Source of the DNA: Ricinus communis
Taxonomy: Eukaryota > Streptophyta > Magnoliopsida > Malpighiales > Euphorbiaceae
Direction of reading: 5' to 3'
DNA: 64,000 nt
NCBI RefSeq assembly: GCF_019578655.1
Contig: NC_063260.1
Location: forward strand, 17,666,723-17,730,722
Shown here: positions 12,101-23,959 of the stretch, piece by piece
How positions within the stretch are numbered: the first letter of the stretch is position 1
Layout: every line of letters begins with the position of its first letter
Notes under the pieces: model-generated
The model's database searches: none
The model's input: only the letters and a program-made list of their open reading frames with translations
Told to the model about the DNA's origin: nothing
Made by a program: the position numbers and the translations under genes

Positions 12101-13419
12101 AATTTCTTAAAATTTCAAAGTAATTGGGTATAGAAAATAACTCATTTATTTGATTAATATTAAATTTTTTTCATTAAATCATTTCAAATTAAACCCAATA
12201 ATAATGAAGCTAAAATTAACTTAAATAAAAACTCATTATTAAATATATAAAAAATTCCGGGTGTTACAATTATGATTACCCGTGACCGAATTCTAAATTG
12301 AAGTTGAGTTCCCTCTCGAGAACACCGAATTTCTAAACCTAATAACCTAAACGACGAAATCTTTCCTAACAATTGATTTTAGGTTAGCCTTAAGATTAAT
12401 CCACTGCTATTAAGAGTTGTTAATTCTTAATCCGACTAGTTAATTACCATTGTCTCTAAGTGACTATTAACCAGTTCTTGCTATTCGAAATTCCAATTAC
12501 TAAATAAATTTTTCAATTACAAAAAGCAATCTAAAGAACATAATTCACAATGTCTCATGAATAATGCAATATCTTATTAATACTGAAAGCAAGAAGAATG
12601 CAAGAATTGATAATCAAAATCTCATAAACATGAAGTGCAATCTAACAAACAAAGGAACCCCAATGGATTCAACAGCTCTATCTACTTATGCTAATGAATA
12701 AAACAAAATAAAGAACAAATGCATAAGAGAAAATTGGAAACATGTACACCCTTCTTCTGCAAATCAGGTGAACAGTCTTTAATCTCCAAATCTGAATAAT
12801 GAGCCTCGAATTGCCTCTTGAATGTCTCAAATTCCACTCTTGATCTTCAATGTGATGCTTGAACCACTGAAATCCGTCCTTAAATGTGTGAAATGGTCTC
12901 CCAAAGTCGAGCGTCGAAGTCTGGAAAGAGATGGCCCGCATGTCTATATGAGATCTAAGGTCAGAAATGCAGAACCCCTAAAAAAAAGCGAAATAGCCTA
13001 TATAATTATCTCAACACGGTCGTGGTCAAGCCCGTGCTGATCAGCACGGGCCGAGTCCAGGCCGTGCTCAACCTCCGAGTCCAAAAATCAATTCTTTGCT
13101 CCCTAACCACGGGCCATGCTAGAGACTGTGGTGGCCTCGAAAAGCGTGCTAAAAAGCCATATTTGAAGATCAAAGGCCAATGGTTAAGCATGGCAGAGTC
13201 CAGGCCGTGCTTAACCTTGAAATACGAGCCTTTGTCCAATTTTGATGAATTCGAGTCCGTATTCACACATATCGCCCTGAAACACTGATAATGTTCATCA
13301 ATGATCACCTGAAACATGAAAGGAACTAAAACACAAGTGATTCTGGCATAAAACAAGATAAATATGCACAAAAATGCAAGTAATTAGGCATATAAACATG
13401 TGTAACACAATGCATATCA
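9102..13419 (-). repeat. 5' LTR of the Athila element, split by a nested solo LTR
   Basis: The inner end is TGAGC on the plus strand, next to the primer-binding site. The outer end is proposed at ATGCATATCA (13410-13419), so the minus-strand LTR starts TGATATGC and ends GCTCA. Removing the nested insertion leaves about 1.47 kb. It contains a CCGTGCTGATCAGCACGG-type palindrome cluster (13013-13215). The outer end is inferred because no identical partner LTR is available for comparison. Confidence 0.6.
9423..12268 (-). mobile_element. Solo LTR of a Tekay/Del-like chromovirus, 2846 bp (copy D)
   Basis: Plus-strand ends are TGTCAAGACCCC and CCGGGTGTTACA, flanked by perfect 5-bp duplications ATTAT (9418-9422 and 12269-12273). 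Read on the minus strand it matches the large LTRs at 52108-58142, 54632-57743 and 59823-61152 along most of its length: the TGTAAYACCCGGAAT start, the GC-rich island (about 11060-11580), the CTGATCGAGC-type repeat block (about 10050-10260) and the GGTCKTGACA end. There is no internal domain, so it is a solo LTR. Frames in the GC-rich island are by-products of base composition, although part of it is strongly conserved. Confidence 0.88.
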
Positions 13420-14036
13420 GATATAGTAAGGGTGATATGAAATTAATAAGTTATCAATAAAGAATTCATTATCTAAGGTTATCATGGGAGTTATCCTGAT
13501 GATTCTTGATATAGTTTAACATAAAAATTCTTGGACAAAGTTTTATAATGAAGATTATATATGCAATCATCAAAAACAAATATGGTTGGTTCAATTATAT
13601 ATTTGACACTTGCATCCATACTCTATGAATCAATTGGGATAAAAGGACTTTGAAATGATTGCTTTCCATTGTAAGATTGTTCAATATAAAGGTTGATAAA
13701 GTTAATTAAAAAATTAACAGTAAATTAAAAGAATTTAATTCATAATTCATATTTATTGCCAACATATTATGTACCTTTTAAGTTACACACAAATAGACTT
13801 TAAGTAAGGATTAAAATAAGACTTAAAGCATTGGATTTAAGCTTATATATATTGGGTCTAATTAAAAGGTTAATTAATTAAGAGCTAATGGGTCTTGTAT
13901 AATCGACTAAGATTGATTTAACTATCCATAGAGTAGTTCTTATATTAATCAAATTCAAATTAGAAAAAGAAAGCCCAATATAAAGTAGATTAAAATTCAT
14001 AGAATTTCTAATTTATTAAAGACTTTGATTAAAAAG

Positions 14037-14038
<2 letters not shown>

Positions 14039-14068
<30 letters not shown>
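14039..14068. repeat. (AT)n microsatellite, 30 bp
   Basis: An uninterrupted AT tract in spacer DNA. Confidence 0.95.
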
Positions 14069-14072
<4 letters not shown>

Positions 14073-16055
14073 GGAGATGTATGGGGCATCAAGGATGATG
14101 CTCTTATGAAAAAAAATCCTATGTGAATCAATCAATTATTAACTCATCTCCTTGCTTGGAATTAGCATTCAATAATTCATCATTTTTACTTTTTCTTTCT
14201 AAACGTTGTTTAACGAGATTTTTGATTGAAAGCTCATGTGGATCACTAAAAGAGGCCGATCAGTTGAGTAACTTTAAAGTGCATCCATTAACCTTCATGA
14301 ATCACTAATCAACTAAGAACAAGAAGTTCTCTATAGAGGCCGAACTCCCTTTGTAAGCCTTCTTGGCTTTTTGCTTATTTTGTATTGATATGACCATGAC
14401 TATTTTACATTAATGAGATCCTTAACAAAAATTGAAATTTTTTTATTTTGCTTCTTTTACTCCTTTCCTTATGTTTAATATCAATTTCCAATAGGGGGAG
14501 AGGGGGAATGGTTGAATTAGTGTATGATAAAAATTTGGCTAATTAAAGTAAGAAGAATGAAATAAGAGTTTATAGTGGCTTGTGTGTTAACTAATCCTAC
14601 ATCCATTCACAATCTCCAATTAGGAATTCACTCATTCAATATCACTAATCATAAGGAGTTTTCTTAATCTTATTCCCAAACTTAGTATTTAGACTTACAC
14701 CAACTTGTACAACTTGTATTTATGCTAACACAATCTTACAAGCGTTATTTACTCACTAGGCTAACTTTTAAACCTTTTGCATAGTGTGTTTTAAGCTTAC
14801 ACTAACTGTAAATAGCTTTCAATGCTCTTAAACAACCAAAGAGTACTAAAAGTATAGAAAAATTGATTACAAAAGGTGAGAAATCAAAGTGCAAGAAGTT
14901 GACCTCTAATGTGGTTGTTCATCCATTATAAATAGCCTTTGGAAAGGGTATTTATAAAATTAAATCTCTAAAGAGTCATTACAAATTTGTAATAGACCAA
15001 ATCTTCCTTATTAGCTTTATATCATCTAATAAATGGGCGATGTTAGCCAATCATGGTTACTACAATCAAATTAAACTTGAGTCCTTGAATAATGGTTGTG
15101 AATTCTATATGAATGTAATGACTAGTGAACACGTGGCTCTCTTTAACATTAGTCTTTAATGTGACAATTGGTGATTTCTTGACTATCATGATTTTCACAG
15201 TTATAAATCATCTTTCACATGCAAGATTGCTATTGCGATGAAGGTTGTGATGCTTATTGAGATTTTAAGCTCCTTCAACCAGTTCGCACATTACCTCTTG
15301 ATCAAGGCCGTGATCTCCATTATGACTTTCTACTTTTTTACATAAGTTGTGATCGTGAAGATTAAGTTGTAGTCACAACTTGTGCTTCTTGGTCGCAACT
15401 TAGGGAATTGCCTTGTTTACTTAAAATTTGTCTAAGTATAGAGGTTTCTAAGTAATGGAGACTTGAATTTCTATATGAAAAATACTTAGCAAGGATATTA
15501 TAAACTTTTGATTTAATTGTCAAGATAAAAAAAAGGGTCCATCAAATTGTAAAAAATAATAAAACTAGGATAAAATAAATAATAATATTAATATAAAAAA
15601 AGTAACAAGCTCTTCATTGAACTGAATTTGAAGGCATACAATATATTTGATCAAGTCATACATGCCAAAATGATGAATATAGAAATGAAAGATGAAAAGG
15701 AATATGAAATTAAATAAAAGAAAAGAAGACAACAATAGAGAAAGAAAGGCCAAGGTTTCAATATTTTTCTTTGAGTTGTTGGGTGGCCATGGTGAAGAAG
15801 AGGCAAAAAGAAATTATAGATGGATGGAGGGTTCTCATACCATATAAAGAATAATAGTAAATAAGGTATTATAATATATATATGGGAAATACTAGAAATT
15901 ATACATGACTAAAACAACTAAAAGTATAAGAGTTACATATCAATATAAATACATAGAAAATATTATCCTTAACATTCCAATACTTTAAGACAAGCTTAAA
16001 GATCTTGCTTTTCCTAAATCTGGTTAATGTCTAAGTAAAGGTGATGAAAAAGTCA

Positions 16056-16214
16056 CTAATTATTCTCTAATTTCTTTATTTTAGTTCTCCATATATTTGA
16101 GAATCTTTTTCTTAGAAAAAGCTCGAGAAGCGTCCTACTTGCTTGATCAACCTCTTGAGGAGAAATCTCCACTCTAGCTTCTCCCTCCTCTTCATAAGAT
16201 GTGTGTTCTTGCAT
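16056..16214 (-). pseudogene. Short unrecognised coding-like remnant
   Basis: A 52-codon minus-strand frame opens MQEHTSYEEEGEARVEISPQ and ends in a basic stretch before TAG. Its base composition is more even than the AT-rich flanks and it is rich in Glu, unlike random AT-rich frames. A stop lies a few codons upstream in the same frame, so no larger exon is visible. I recognise no family. It may be a fragment of a captured or transposon gene, or chance. Confidence 0.25.
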
Positions 16215-17491
16215 AGCCTAAGAATAGTTTGGCACTTGCTAAACCGTTGGTTGCATTTGCATGTGGCATAAATTTTACAAAACTCTTATTATTTATGTAC
16301 AATTATTAACAACATGACTTGAATATTATAAAACTAATAATTAACAAATTCTTTAAAACATAATAGATGATTAGGGAATCAAGTAAACAAATATGACTGC
16401 TGCAATGACCCAAATATGGCTTTGTCTAAATAAGTGTAATTACCATTGTAATAGTTTATTTCTAATTTCTCCTTTTGAGCAATTATTTTTATGATGACTA
16501 TTACATGTATCCTGTATTTTTTTTCCTTTTATATTATTATTTTGTGACATCTAACATTTGTACTTCTAATTTTCTATTTCATAATTTTATATCAAAAAAT
16601 ATTTTCGTTCAATATTATGTATTTTTTTATATTTGATATGATATACAAATTATTTCATTATATTTTATTGACTACACCAAGATTTTTTTTATATTTTGAT
16701 AAAACTAATTATCATCTCTAGTTAAATTGAAAAAATGAAATATAATTTAATTCTTAAATACTTATTAAGTACCAAATTCACTTGAAATTATTTTCTTTTA
16801 CCAAGTTAGAGTAAATATTTAGCTTTTAGTAAAAAATTCAATTCTAGTGTCAACAAAAATAATAATAAAAATAATATATTTAATTAAAAATATTTATATT
16901 ATTTAATATTTATAAATTAAATAAATTAGAAATTTAAAATATTGCTAAATGTAAGCGCCTTTTTTATTTTATTAGGATTAAATTATGCTAAAAGTTAGAA
17001 TAAATAAATGAATTAATTTATTAAAATAAAATTTTATCTTAAATAGATTAAAAATTGAACAAATTTAATACCTAATAATAAATTTAAAAATTAAATTAAA
17101 ATTTCTTTATTAATTTAATTTTTTAACTGTCTTGAATTTGGATAAAAGTAGTAATTGTTATTTTCTAAAATATAAGGATGAGTTTCACTGTAATAAATAA
17201 AACATAAAAAATAATGTGTGTTTTAGATAAAAATTCAGGGGTTAATAGTTTTTAACTTAACTACAAAACAGCCACTCATATCTACTTAATAATTATTTAA
17301 TAAAAATTTAAATAGAATAATTTCTTGATATAAAATTATAAAATAGAAAAACGAAAAAAAAAATCTAATTATAAACGCTAAAGCGTAACTAATGTAATAT
17401 AAACAAAATATAGGGGCAAATAATAATCACTCCCTAGTTTTCATTACTTATCCATTAATCCAATAGGTTTAATTTGGAAGAATGTCATTGA

Positions 17492-19388
17492 TCAAACAGG
17501 GTACAAGTATGCAGGTATGCGCGGCTTTGCTAGTGCAACCAGTGATTTAGCAAGTGCCAAACTATTCTTAGATTCTTCAAGATCAATGCTTATTTCAATA
17601 GGAGACGCACTCCAACTAAATCCTTGAAGAAGCCTAGCAAATAACATTACAGTAATTGAAGTTCCCAATATGATGCCTGGACAACCTCTCCTTCCTGTAC
17701 TGAATGAAAACAAGTGCAAATCAGGCTCTGTCAACATCACTGGAGAACCATCAATCTTGAGATTACGCTCTGGTCTGAATATGTGTGGTTCATCCCAATT
17801 CTTGGGATTCCGCCCAAGGCCAACACCGCTAAGCAAGACATGGCTGCCTTTCGGAGTTGTATCCACTATAGAGACATGAGGAACATTGAATCCGCAATGG
17901 GGTGGAGGTGAAATGCTTCTTTAGCACATGCCTTTATGTAATTAAGCTGCAGAAAATCTGATTCTTGGACTAATCTCTCTTTTCCAACAACTCTATCAAG
18001 TTCTTCTACTGCTTCCGTAAGAAGCTTTGGTTGGTTTATCATCTCTGCAAGTGCCCATTCTAAAGCATTCGATGGATTATCTACCACTGCCATCATTATG
18101 TCCTGCAAAAATTGACTGTTGATATTTAGCTTTATTGATACGAGTTGGTGATAACTATAGTAATTAAAATGAAAGACAATGAAAATGCATACAACTAGTA
18201 ATCTTCCTTATATGCATATTAGATTTTAAATGAACAGGGCAACAAGTAATTTTAACTAAAAATAAGAGGGCAAAAAAAAAAACTTTTCCTGTAATTATTC
18301 TATAAGCATTTGAGAGAGATAAAGCGTTTACAGTAATTTGAGCTTGAATCTCTTTTGTTGAAAGCAAAGAGTTGCCATTGGCGTCTTCTATATTTATGAG
18401 AACATCGAGCAAGTCATCCACTTCCACCTTGTCCCATCCCTCCATTGTTGAAGCCTCTCTTCAATTATGGGATCTTGATATTTTTTTATGATCCCAATAG
18501 CATCCTTCAATAACTTCTCATGACCATCCAAATCAAGCCATATCAAGCATGGCATATAATCAGACACATAAAATGCATTGGTATAAACAAGGGCTGTAAA
18601 AGTCGCATCAATATGCTCTTTTTCCTCAACATCAGGCCCTCCATCCTTCATTCCCTCCCCAAAGAACCTCTTGTTAAACGCCATCTTCCTTATTACATTT
18701 CTACAGTAGTGTTGTGATGTGATTCTCACATCAACTAATCCACCTTCCTCGGCAGTCTTGCGTTGGTTATACACATAATGAACAAGGTGATCAGCTTCTT
18801 CAAGTCTTTTCCCGTATAACCATTTATATTTGGCCGGAGAAAGAATTCTGTTACCAGGGCTCTCTTCATTTTCTTCCGTTGTTCTCCTAAGGGCGCTAGA
18901 CTCGTTGTCAAGTAACCTCTTGAAGTGAGATGGGTGGACATGGTCGAAGGTCTGCTTGCAAAAACAGCATCCTGCGGTTTCAAGAATTCGCGGGTAATCT
19001 CAGGAGAAGTGACAGGAATCACATGAACATTGCCAAGACGGATACAAGCAATTCCAGTGTTCATTTCTTCCATGAGCTTGTGAATCCACCGGAAGGTTGG
19101 CCTATTTGTTAGCATTGGCCGTAGGCATCCTACAACAGGCCAAAGTTTTGGGCCAGGAGGTAGTGAGAGTTGCTTGGCTCTTTGGCATTTTAGTTTCTGA
19201 TTTATCAACAAGCGAAATAAGACCATCGCTAAGAGAAGAATTAGGTGTGGGGAGCTCAATGAAGTTGTGAGAAAGCCAATGGCAATGCTTACAGAACATA
19301 GTGTGCCTTGAAGTGGAGCTAGTATAGTGCAAGAGATTACAGAGGTTGTATTCTCCATGGACACTAAACTCTCCATTGACGTTAACAT
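17492..19388 (-). pseudogene. CYP79-family cytochrome P450 pseudogene
   Basis: CYP79 enzymes are ER-anchored P450s that turn amino acids into aldoximes, the first step towards cyanogenic glucosides, glucosinolates or volatile aldoximes. Visible features: a hydrophobic anchor (LILLLAMVLFRLLI), the hinge LPPGPKLWPVVG, PTFRWIHKLM, the family-typical I-helix [14 protein letters not shown], the PERN region, and the heme loop [10 protein letters not shown] with its Cys. Exon 1 is 19388-18332, a phase-0 GT-AG intron is 18331-18103, and exon 2 is 18102-17492. Lesions: frameshifts near 18850, 18440 and 17893, and about 18 bp missing near 17868. The K-helix ExxR reads EAFH, and the C-helix Trp region reads EQRKKMKR. 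The subfamily and substrate cannot be decided. Starts further downstream are possible. Confidence 0.9.
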
Positions 19389-19560
19389 GCTGTTTATAAT
19401 TTAAAATGGGAAAACGACTATCAAATTCTGCAGAATGTGCACATAACCTGTCTTTTATTTGAAGCACTTTGGCCTCAAAATCTATCAGTATGCTGTAGCT
19501 ATCTCTCCATTCAGTAGAGTAAAGGACTACATTTACATTGGCCTTCTCTACGCTAACGTG

Positions 19561-19570
19561 TTTATATATC
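19561..19570 (-). promoter_or_regulatory. Possible TATA box of the CYP79 pseudogene
   Basis: The minus strand reads GATATATAAA about 170 bp upstream of the first Met codon (19388). This suits a plant core promoter with a 5' leader of about 140 bp. AT-rich DNA makes chance matches common. Confidence 0.3.
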
Positions 19571-19599
19571 TGGTGATGAGATAATATATATGTGGTGTT

Positions 19600-20357
19600 T
19601 ATTTAAAGAGGAGAGAAAAATTGTTCAACTGCAAAATAGACAAGTAATCAGTTACTATAAACTAAAACACAAGATTGAAAAATTTACAGTTATATCTATA
19701 TAAAAAATAAAATAAATATAGGAATTAATAAATATTTTTATTTTTATTTTGTTTTTGGTATCTGTAAGTATATAAATTTTTATTTTATTATGAACTAATT
19801 ACAAGAAAAATCATCATTTTTAACACTTTTTACCAATGTAACACAATTTTTTAAGTTTGGCAATGTTAAATACTAATTTTATAATATTTCTAATTCAAAA
19901 TATGAATTAAAAAATTTAATATAATCTCAGCGATATGGTGTTGGAATTGACTGAGCTACTCTATATCAACTCCATATCAAGAATTCAATATTTGCTTAAT
20001 TATAAAGAAACTCATTAACTTTCAATTCTTTTATAATTTTATAATGACTTCTAATTATGATAATTTAATGCATAACTTTAAATATTTAATTATTTAGAAT
20101 GTGATTCAATTTGAATAAAAAATTATAAATTTAATTACAATAAAAAATAATTTTTTTTGTAATTAACGTAAAATATAATTTCTATTAAATTCTATATTTA
20201 AAAACTGTAAATTTTAATTAAAATATGTTTATCTATAATTTATTTCTGAATTAATTACTATTTACTCTTTGAATTTATATCTAACTTATTAGTCAATACT
20301 TGTATATTATTTACTATATTAATTTTTTTATTTATATTTAATTAACTAAATATACTC
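19600..20357. other. AT-rich spacer
   Basis: Upstream flank of the P450 pseudogene and left flank of the Reina-like element. No gene or clear repeat is seen. Confidence 0.5.
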
Positions 20358-20362
20358 TTCGG

Positions 20363-20700
20363 TGTTACAGTAATGATGAATGAAAGGTGAGGTGGATTAA
20401 TTAAGAAAATTCATAAGCTGAAAAAACAGATTTGCAAATGAAGTGGGCAAGACCATCTACGTGAACTTCCAGTTCAGTTCGATAATTGTAACTAATTGTA
20501 GTTTCTTATAATTGTCACAAACAGTTAAATAGAAATTCTTTGTAACAGAAATATTATCCAGAAGTTAATAAGAATTTCTCGCTCTATCTTCTTCTTGATT
20601 TCCTCTCTCTATTCTTTCTTTTCTCCCTGCATCTTCTTCTTCCTTCTACTCAACTTTAGTTCTTCTCTCAATATGATTACGACCTCTAATAATCCTAGCA
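20363..20700 (+). repeat. 5' LTR of the Reina-like element
   Basis: Starts TGTTACAGTAATG and ends CCTAGCA, 338 bp. It is matched along its length by 30327-30696. The two bases after it are followed by CGGTATTAGACG (20703-20714), a degenerate form of the initiator tRNA-Met primer site TGGTATCAGAGC. The gag ATG at 20673 lies inside this LTR. Confidence 0.75.
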
Positions 20701-21731
20701 ACTCGGTATTAGACGTCGATCCGGAGGATGAAACAATTGCTTTTGTGATTACTCGAGCGCGTAAGAATAAAGCAGGCATAGGTGTTGATTCTTCTCATAC
20801 TCCAACTCCTTTGGAGCAGCAACTAGAACTTTGGGAATCGAAGCTTCTTTCATTATCCCAAGAAGTTAAAGAGATTAATGATGTCAGTACTAGACGATTT
20901 GAAGCTTTGGAGGTAAATAATCAGGCATTGAATATGAAAATGGACCAAAAATTTGACTAGATGATGGAGATGCTTACTTCATTAGCTAAAGGTAAAGCCG
21001 CTGCACCAGAGGTCACTTCTTTTCAATCTATGCCTGTTTTTACCACCAGGGGTATTTTATCTAGTCCTAGAACTCAGGAACTGGGCGAATCTAGTACTCA
21101 GAGACCTCATTTTAATGGCCCTAGGAATATGAAGATTGATATTACTCAATTTGATGGCTCGAATGTAAGGAATTGGGTTAGGAAATGTGCTAAATATTTT
21201 TATTTTTATGGTCCCTGAGCATTCAGTAGTGCTCTTTGTCAAAGGTTTGGTGAACTGGGGTCTGGATAAGTTACTGAATCCTTTCATAGACTTCGACAAG
21301 ATGGGTCAGTTAATAATTATAAACCTCAATTTGAGTCATTAAGATCTCTAGTTCTTTAAGTATAATCCCAGTTTTACAGAAAATTAATTTATTGCTGCCT
21401 TCTTGGGGGGATTAAGGGATGATTTGAGACCTACTGTGAAGATCTCTAATCCTCAAACATTACATGCAGCTTATACTCAAGCAAGATTGTTGGAGGAATC
21501 TTACAATGCACCGATAGCTAAACCCAAGCCATACTTTAAACCTTCTTATAGAACCAACAATTTTAACCCTTTTGTTTCAACACCACCACTGTCATCACCT
21601 ATTTCTTATTCTAACACCTCTTCTTCCAACTTACCTATTAAACCCCCTTTTTTTGCCCCTTCAAATTCAGTCATTACTAAAACTGATTTTCGTAATATTC
21701 TTGTTGCTTATTATAAATGTAGAGATCGATA
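20673..21731 (+). pseudogene. Reina-like gag (broken; continues at 26724)
   Basis: The frame starts with ATG 20673 (MITTSNN) and runs to a stop at about 20960. Gag then continues at 20961-21218, where IDITQFDGSNVRNWVRKCAK is the typical gag N-domain. After a frame change it resumes at 21403-21731 with GGLRDDLRPTVK and ISNPQTLHAAY. The zinc-knuckle region begins YYKCRDRYY at 21716-21735. There the nested copia interrupts it, and the frame picks up at 26724 with PTHQYKNKK, where the final Cys of the knuckle reads Tyr. Its role would be particle assembly and RNA packaging. Confidence 0.85.
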
Positions 21732-21736
21732 CTATG

Positions 21737-22021
21737 TGAAGAATTAAACAATGTGTATATTTACTATGTTTAAGAATTCTGAAGCTTTTACAATGAGATG
21801 TTGATCATATATATATATATATGCAGAATATCAGTTGCCTACTTCTATTCTAACAGTTGCCTATAACGTCTAATTCTTTTAAGGGTAAGGTTGAAGTGAC
21901 TTTTCCTGCATTGCTCCCTTTTTCCTGAGGTCTGTGATGAGAAGCCTGTACAAGCAAGCTTGCTTGTACAGTCTCTGAGACCCTCACTTTTTCTGTCTTG
22001 TTTCTTCTTTCTTCTTCAACA
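21737..22021 (-). repeat. 3' LTR of the nested copia element
   Basis: Plus-strand ends are TGAAGAATTAAAC and CTTCTTCAACA. The adjacent CTCCCCCTCAAG (22022-22033) is the complement of a purine-rich polypurine tract. It contains a perfect 26-bp palindrome at 21946-21971. It is about 27 bp longer than the other LTR because of an AT tract and a short extra segment. Confidence 0.9.
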
Positions 22022-22033
22022 CTCCCCCTCAAG

Positions 22034-23710
22034 GTGGGTTCGTATAAGTTTATTGAACCCATCTTGCTGAGAATTGTATGATGATTTAGTTTGTCAAGAG
22101 CCTTTGTGAATATGTCTGCTAGTTGTTCTTGACTTCTGACATATGGTGTCTTAATTTCTCCTTTTTGTACTTTTTCTCTGATGAAATGATAATCAACTTC
22201 AATGTGCTTAGTTCGTTCGTGAAACACTGGGTTTAATGCGATGTTAGTACATTTTCATAGGTTCGTCATTTTCAATTTTCATGTATTGGAGGACTTGTTT
22301 GATCCAAATAAGCTCACTAGTTGTAGATGCCATGGCTCGATATTCGGCTTCGGCGCTTGATCTTGCAACTACACTTTATTTTTTACTTTTCCATGTTACC
22401 ATGTTTCCTCCTACAAAGGTGCAAAAACCTGTGGTTGATTTTCTGTCACAGCTTCCTGCCCAATCTGCATCAGAAAAACCAACTATAGAGTTAGAATTAT
22501 TTTTCTTCATCCAGATTCTTTGACTTGGGATTCCCTTGAGATACCTAAGTATCCTGTCTATGGCTTCTAAGTGGCTGGTGCGGGGAGCATACATAAACTG
22601 ACTTACGATACTTACTGCAAATGAAATGTCTGGCCTAGTAATTGTTAAGTAGATCAGTTTCCTACTAAGCGCTGATAGTGTCCTATGTTGGTTAATGATT
22701 CACCATCCTCTAGATTGAGTTTGATTTTAGTTTCCATCGGAGTGTTGGCAGGTTTAGCTCCTAGTTTCCCAGTTTCCTAGTTTCCTTTAATAGATTAAGG
22801 GTATATTTCCTTTGAGATAGAAACAGACCCTTGTTTGACTTTGCCATCTGTATGCCTAGAAAATATGAAAGCTGACCAAGGTCTTTGACGTCGAATTCTC
22901 TTTTTAGGCTTTGTTTGACATCCTCTATCCCTTGATCGTCATTTCCTGTTATTATAATATCATCGACATATACAAGAATAATAACAGTGTGTGTGTGTAT
23001 GTATGTTTGACAAACATAGACGAATCAGATGCACATTTATTGAAGTTAATATTTAAGAGAAAGTGGCTTAGTTTGGCATACCATGCTCTTGGGGATTGTT
23101 TCAGTCCATAGATTGACTTTTTTAGCTTACATACCAGGGAAGTGTCTAATGTTGATTCATGTCCAGGTGGTAGAGTCATGTAGACTTCTTCTTCCAGGTT
23201 TCCTTGTAGAAATGTGTTCTTGACATCCATTTGAAATAAATTCCATCCCAGATTGGTCGCTATTGAAAGAAGGATTATAACAGTATTTATTTTTGCAACG
23301 AGAGCGAAAGTTTCTTGATAATCAACTCCGTAGGTTTGAGTGAATCCTCTAGCTACTAGTTTGGCCTTGTACCTCTCAATAGTTCCATCACATTTATACT
23401 TGATTTTGTATATCCATTTACATCTTACGGGTTTTTTGTTTGATGGTAGTGGGACAACACTCCAGGTATCATTTTTTTAAGGCTTGAAGCTCTTCTTTCA
23501 TAGCTTTACACCATTTGGGGTTGGTATTGGCTTCGTAGAACGATGTAGGCTCAGGGTGAGTTGAGATCTTGCTTAGGTAGTTGCAGTATTGGTTTGATAT
23601 GGAATTATAGGAAATAGAGTTCTGGATTAGATATGTTACCTTATGAGACACATAGTCTCTTAATTTTATAAGAGGTCTAGTTTGACGAGTGGATGTTCTC
23701 AAGGCAATTG
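22034..23710 (-). pseudogene. Copia reverse transcriptase and RNase H (broken)
   Basis: The start of RT lies near 23702-23469 (NTNPKWCKAMKEELQALKK). The palm follows at 23230-22952 with MDVKNTFLQGNLEEEVYM and KKSIYGLKQSPRAWYAKL. The YVDD catalytic box is still readable at about 22960 in a neighbouring frame. The RT tail and RNase H region at 22594-22376 contain YLKGIPSQRIW, FSDADWAGS and RKSTTGFCTF. The last segment (22227-22034) has ERTKHIEVDYHFIREKV and QLADIFTKAL, the usual copia C-terminus. Frame changes separate these blocks. The final frame has no stop before the LTR and reads into it. Confidence 0.88.
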
Positions 23711-23959
23711 CTTCTACTTGAGGTTGTTCTTCGAGTGCTGTATCTTCTCCCCCTGAAGTAATTGGCCTTGAGACTGGAGATGACTCCCCTTGGAGGGGAT
23801 AATCCTGTTTGTGGCTACTAAGAGAAAAATCAGAGTTATGCGGAAATAAAGACGTGCATGGGCCATGATTATGAGGGGAGAGATCCCTGGTTTTATCTTT
23901 ATAGTAGGGTTCAGTTTTGACAAACGAGACATCCCGGGAGATATAGGTTTTGTGAGTCG

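Larger units (their letters stand above)
2640..13419 (-). mobile_element. Decayed Athila-type Ty3/gypsy retrotransposon with two nested solo LTRs
   Basis: On the minus strand the order is 5' LTR (13419-9102), primer-binding site (9095-9075), gag (8937-7138), protease (about 6310-5787), reverse transcriptase/RNase H (5637-3860) and integrase (3859-2697). This order and the wording of the RT block put it in the Athila (non-chromovirus) branch of Ty3/gypsy. No chromodomain and no envelope-like frame is seen downstream of integrase. Every domain carries stops or frameshifts, so it cannot be autonomous. Two LTR-like insertions with 5-bp duplications sit at 6327-7132 and 9423-12268. The 3' LTR is not clearly identifiable. 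Confidence 0.85.
13420..17480. other. Intergenic spacer
   Basis: AT-rich, with no recognisable gene. It contains a TA microsatellite (14039-14068), a purine-rich tract followed by TG at about 14490-14510 that could be the edge of an old element, and one short unrecognised frame (16056-16214). Confidence 0.55.

Noticed and set aside
14123..14308. A 61-codon plus-strand frame next to a microsatellite
   Set aside because: Low-complexity Ser/Leu/Asn composition, no domain, and no splice or promoter context.
15565..15840. Short frames on both strands, including one opening with a good ATG context near 15790
   Set aside because: They are short, biased by AT-rich and purine-rich composition, and lack homology that I can recognise.
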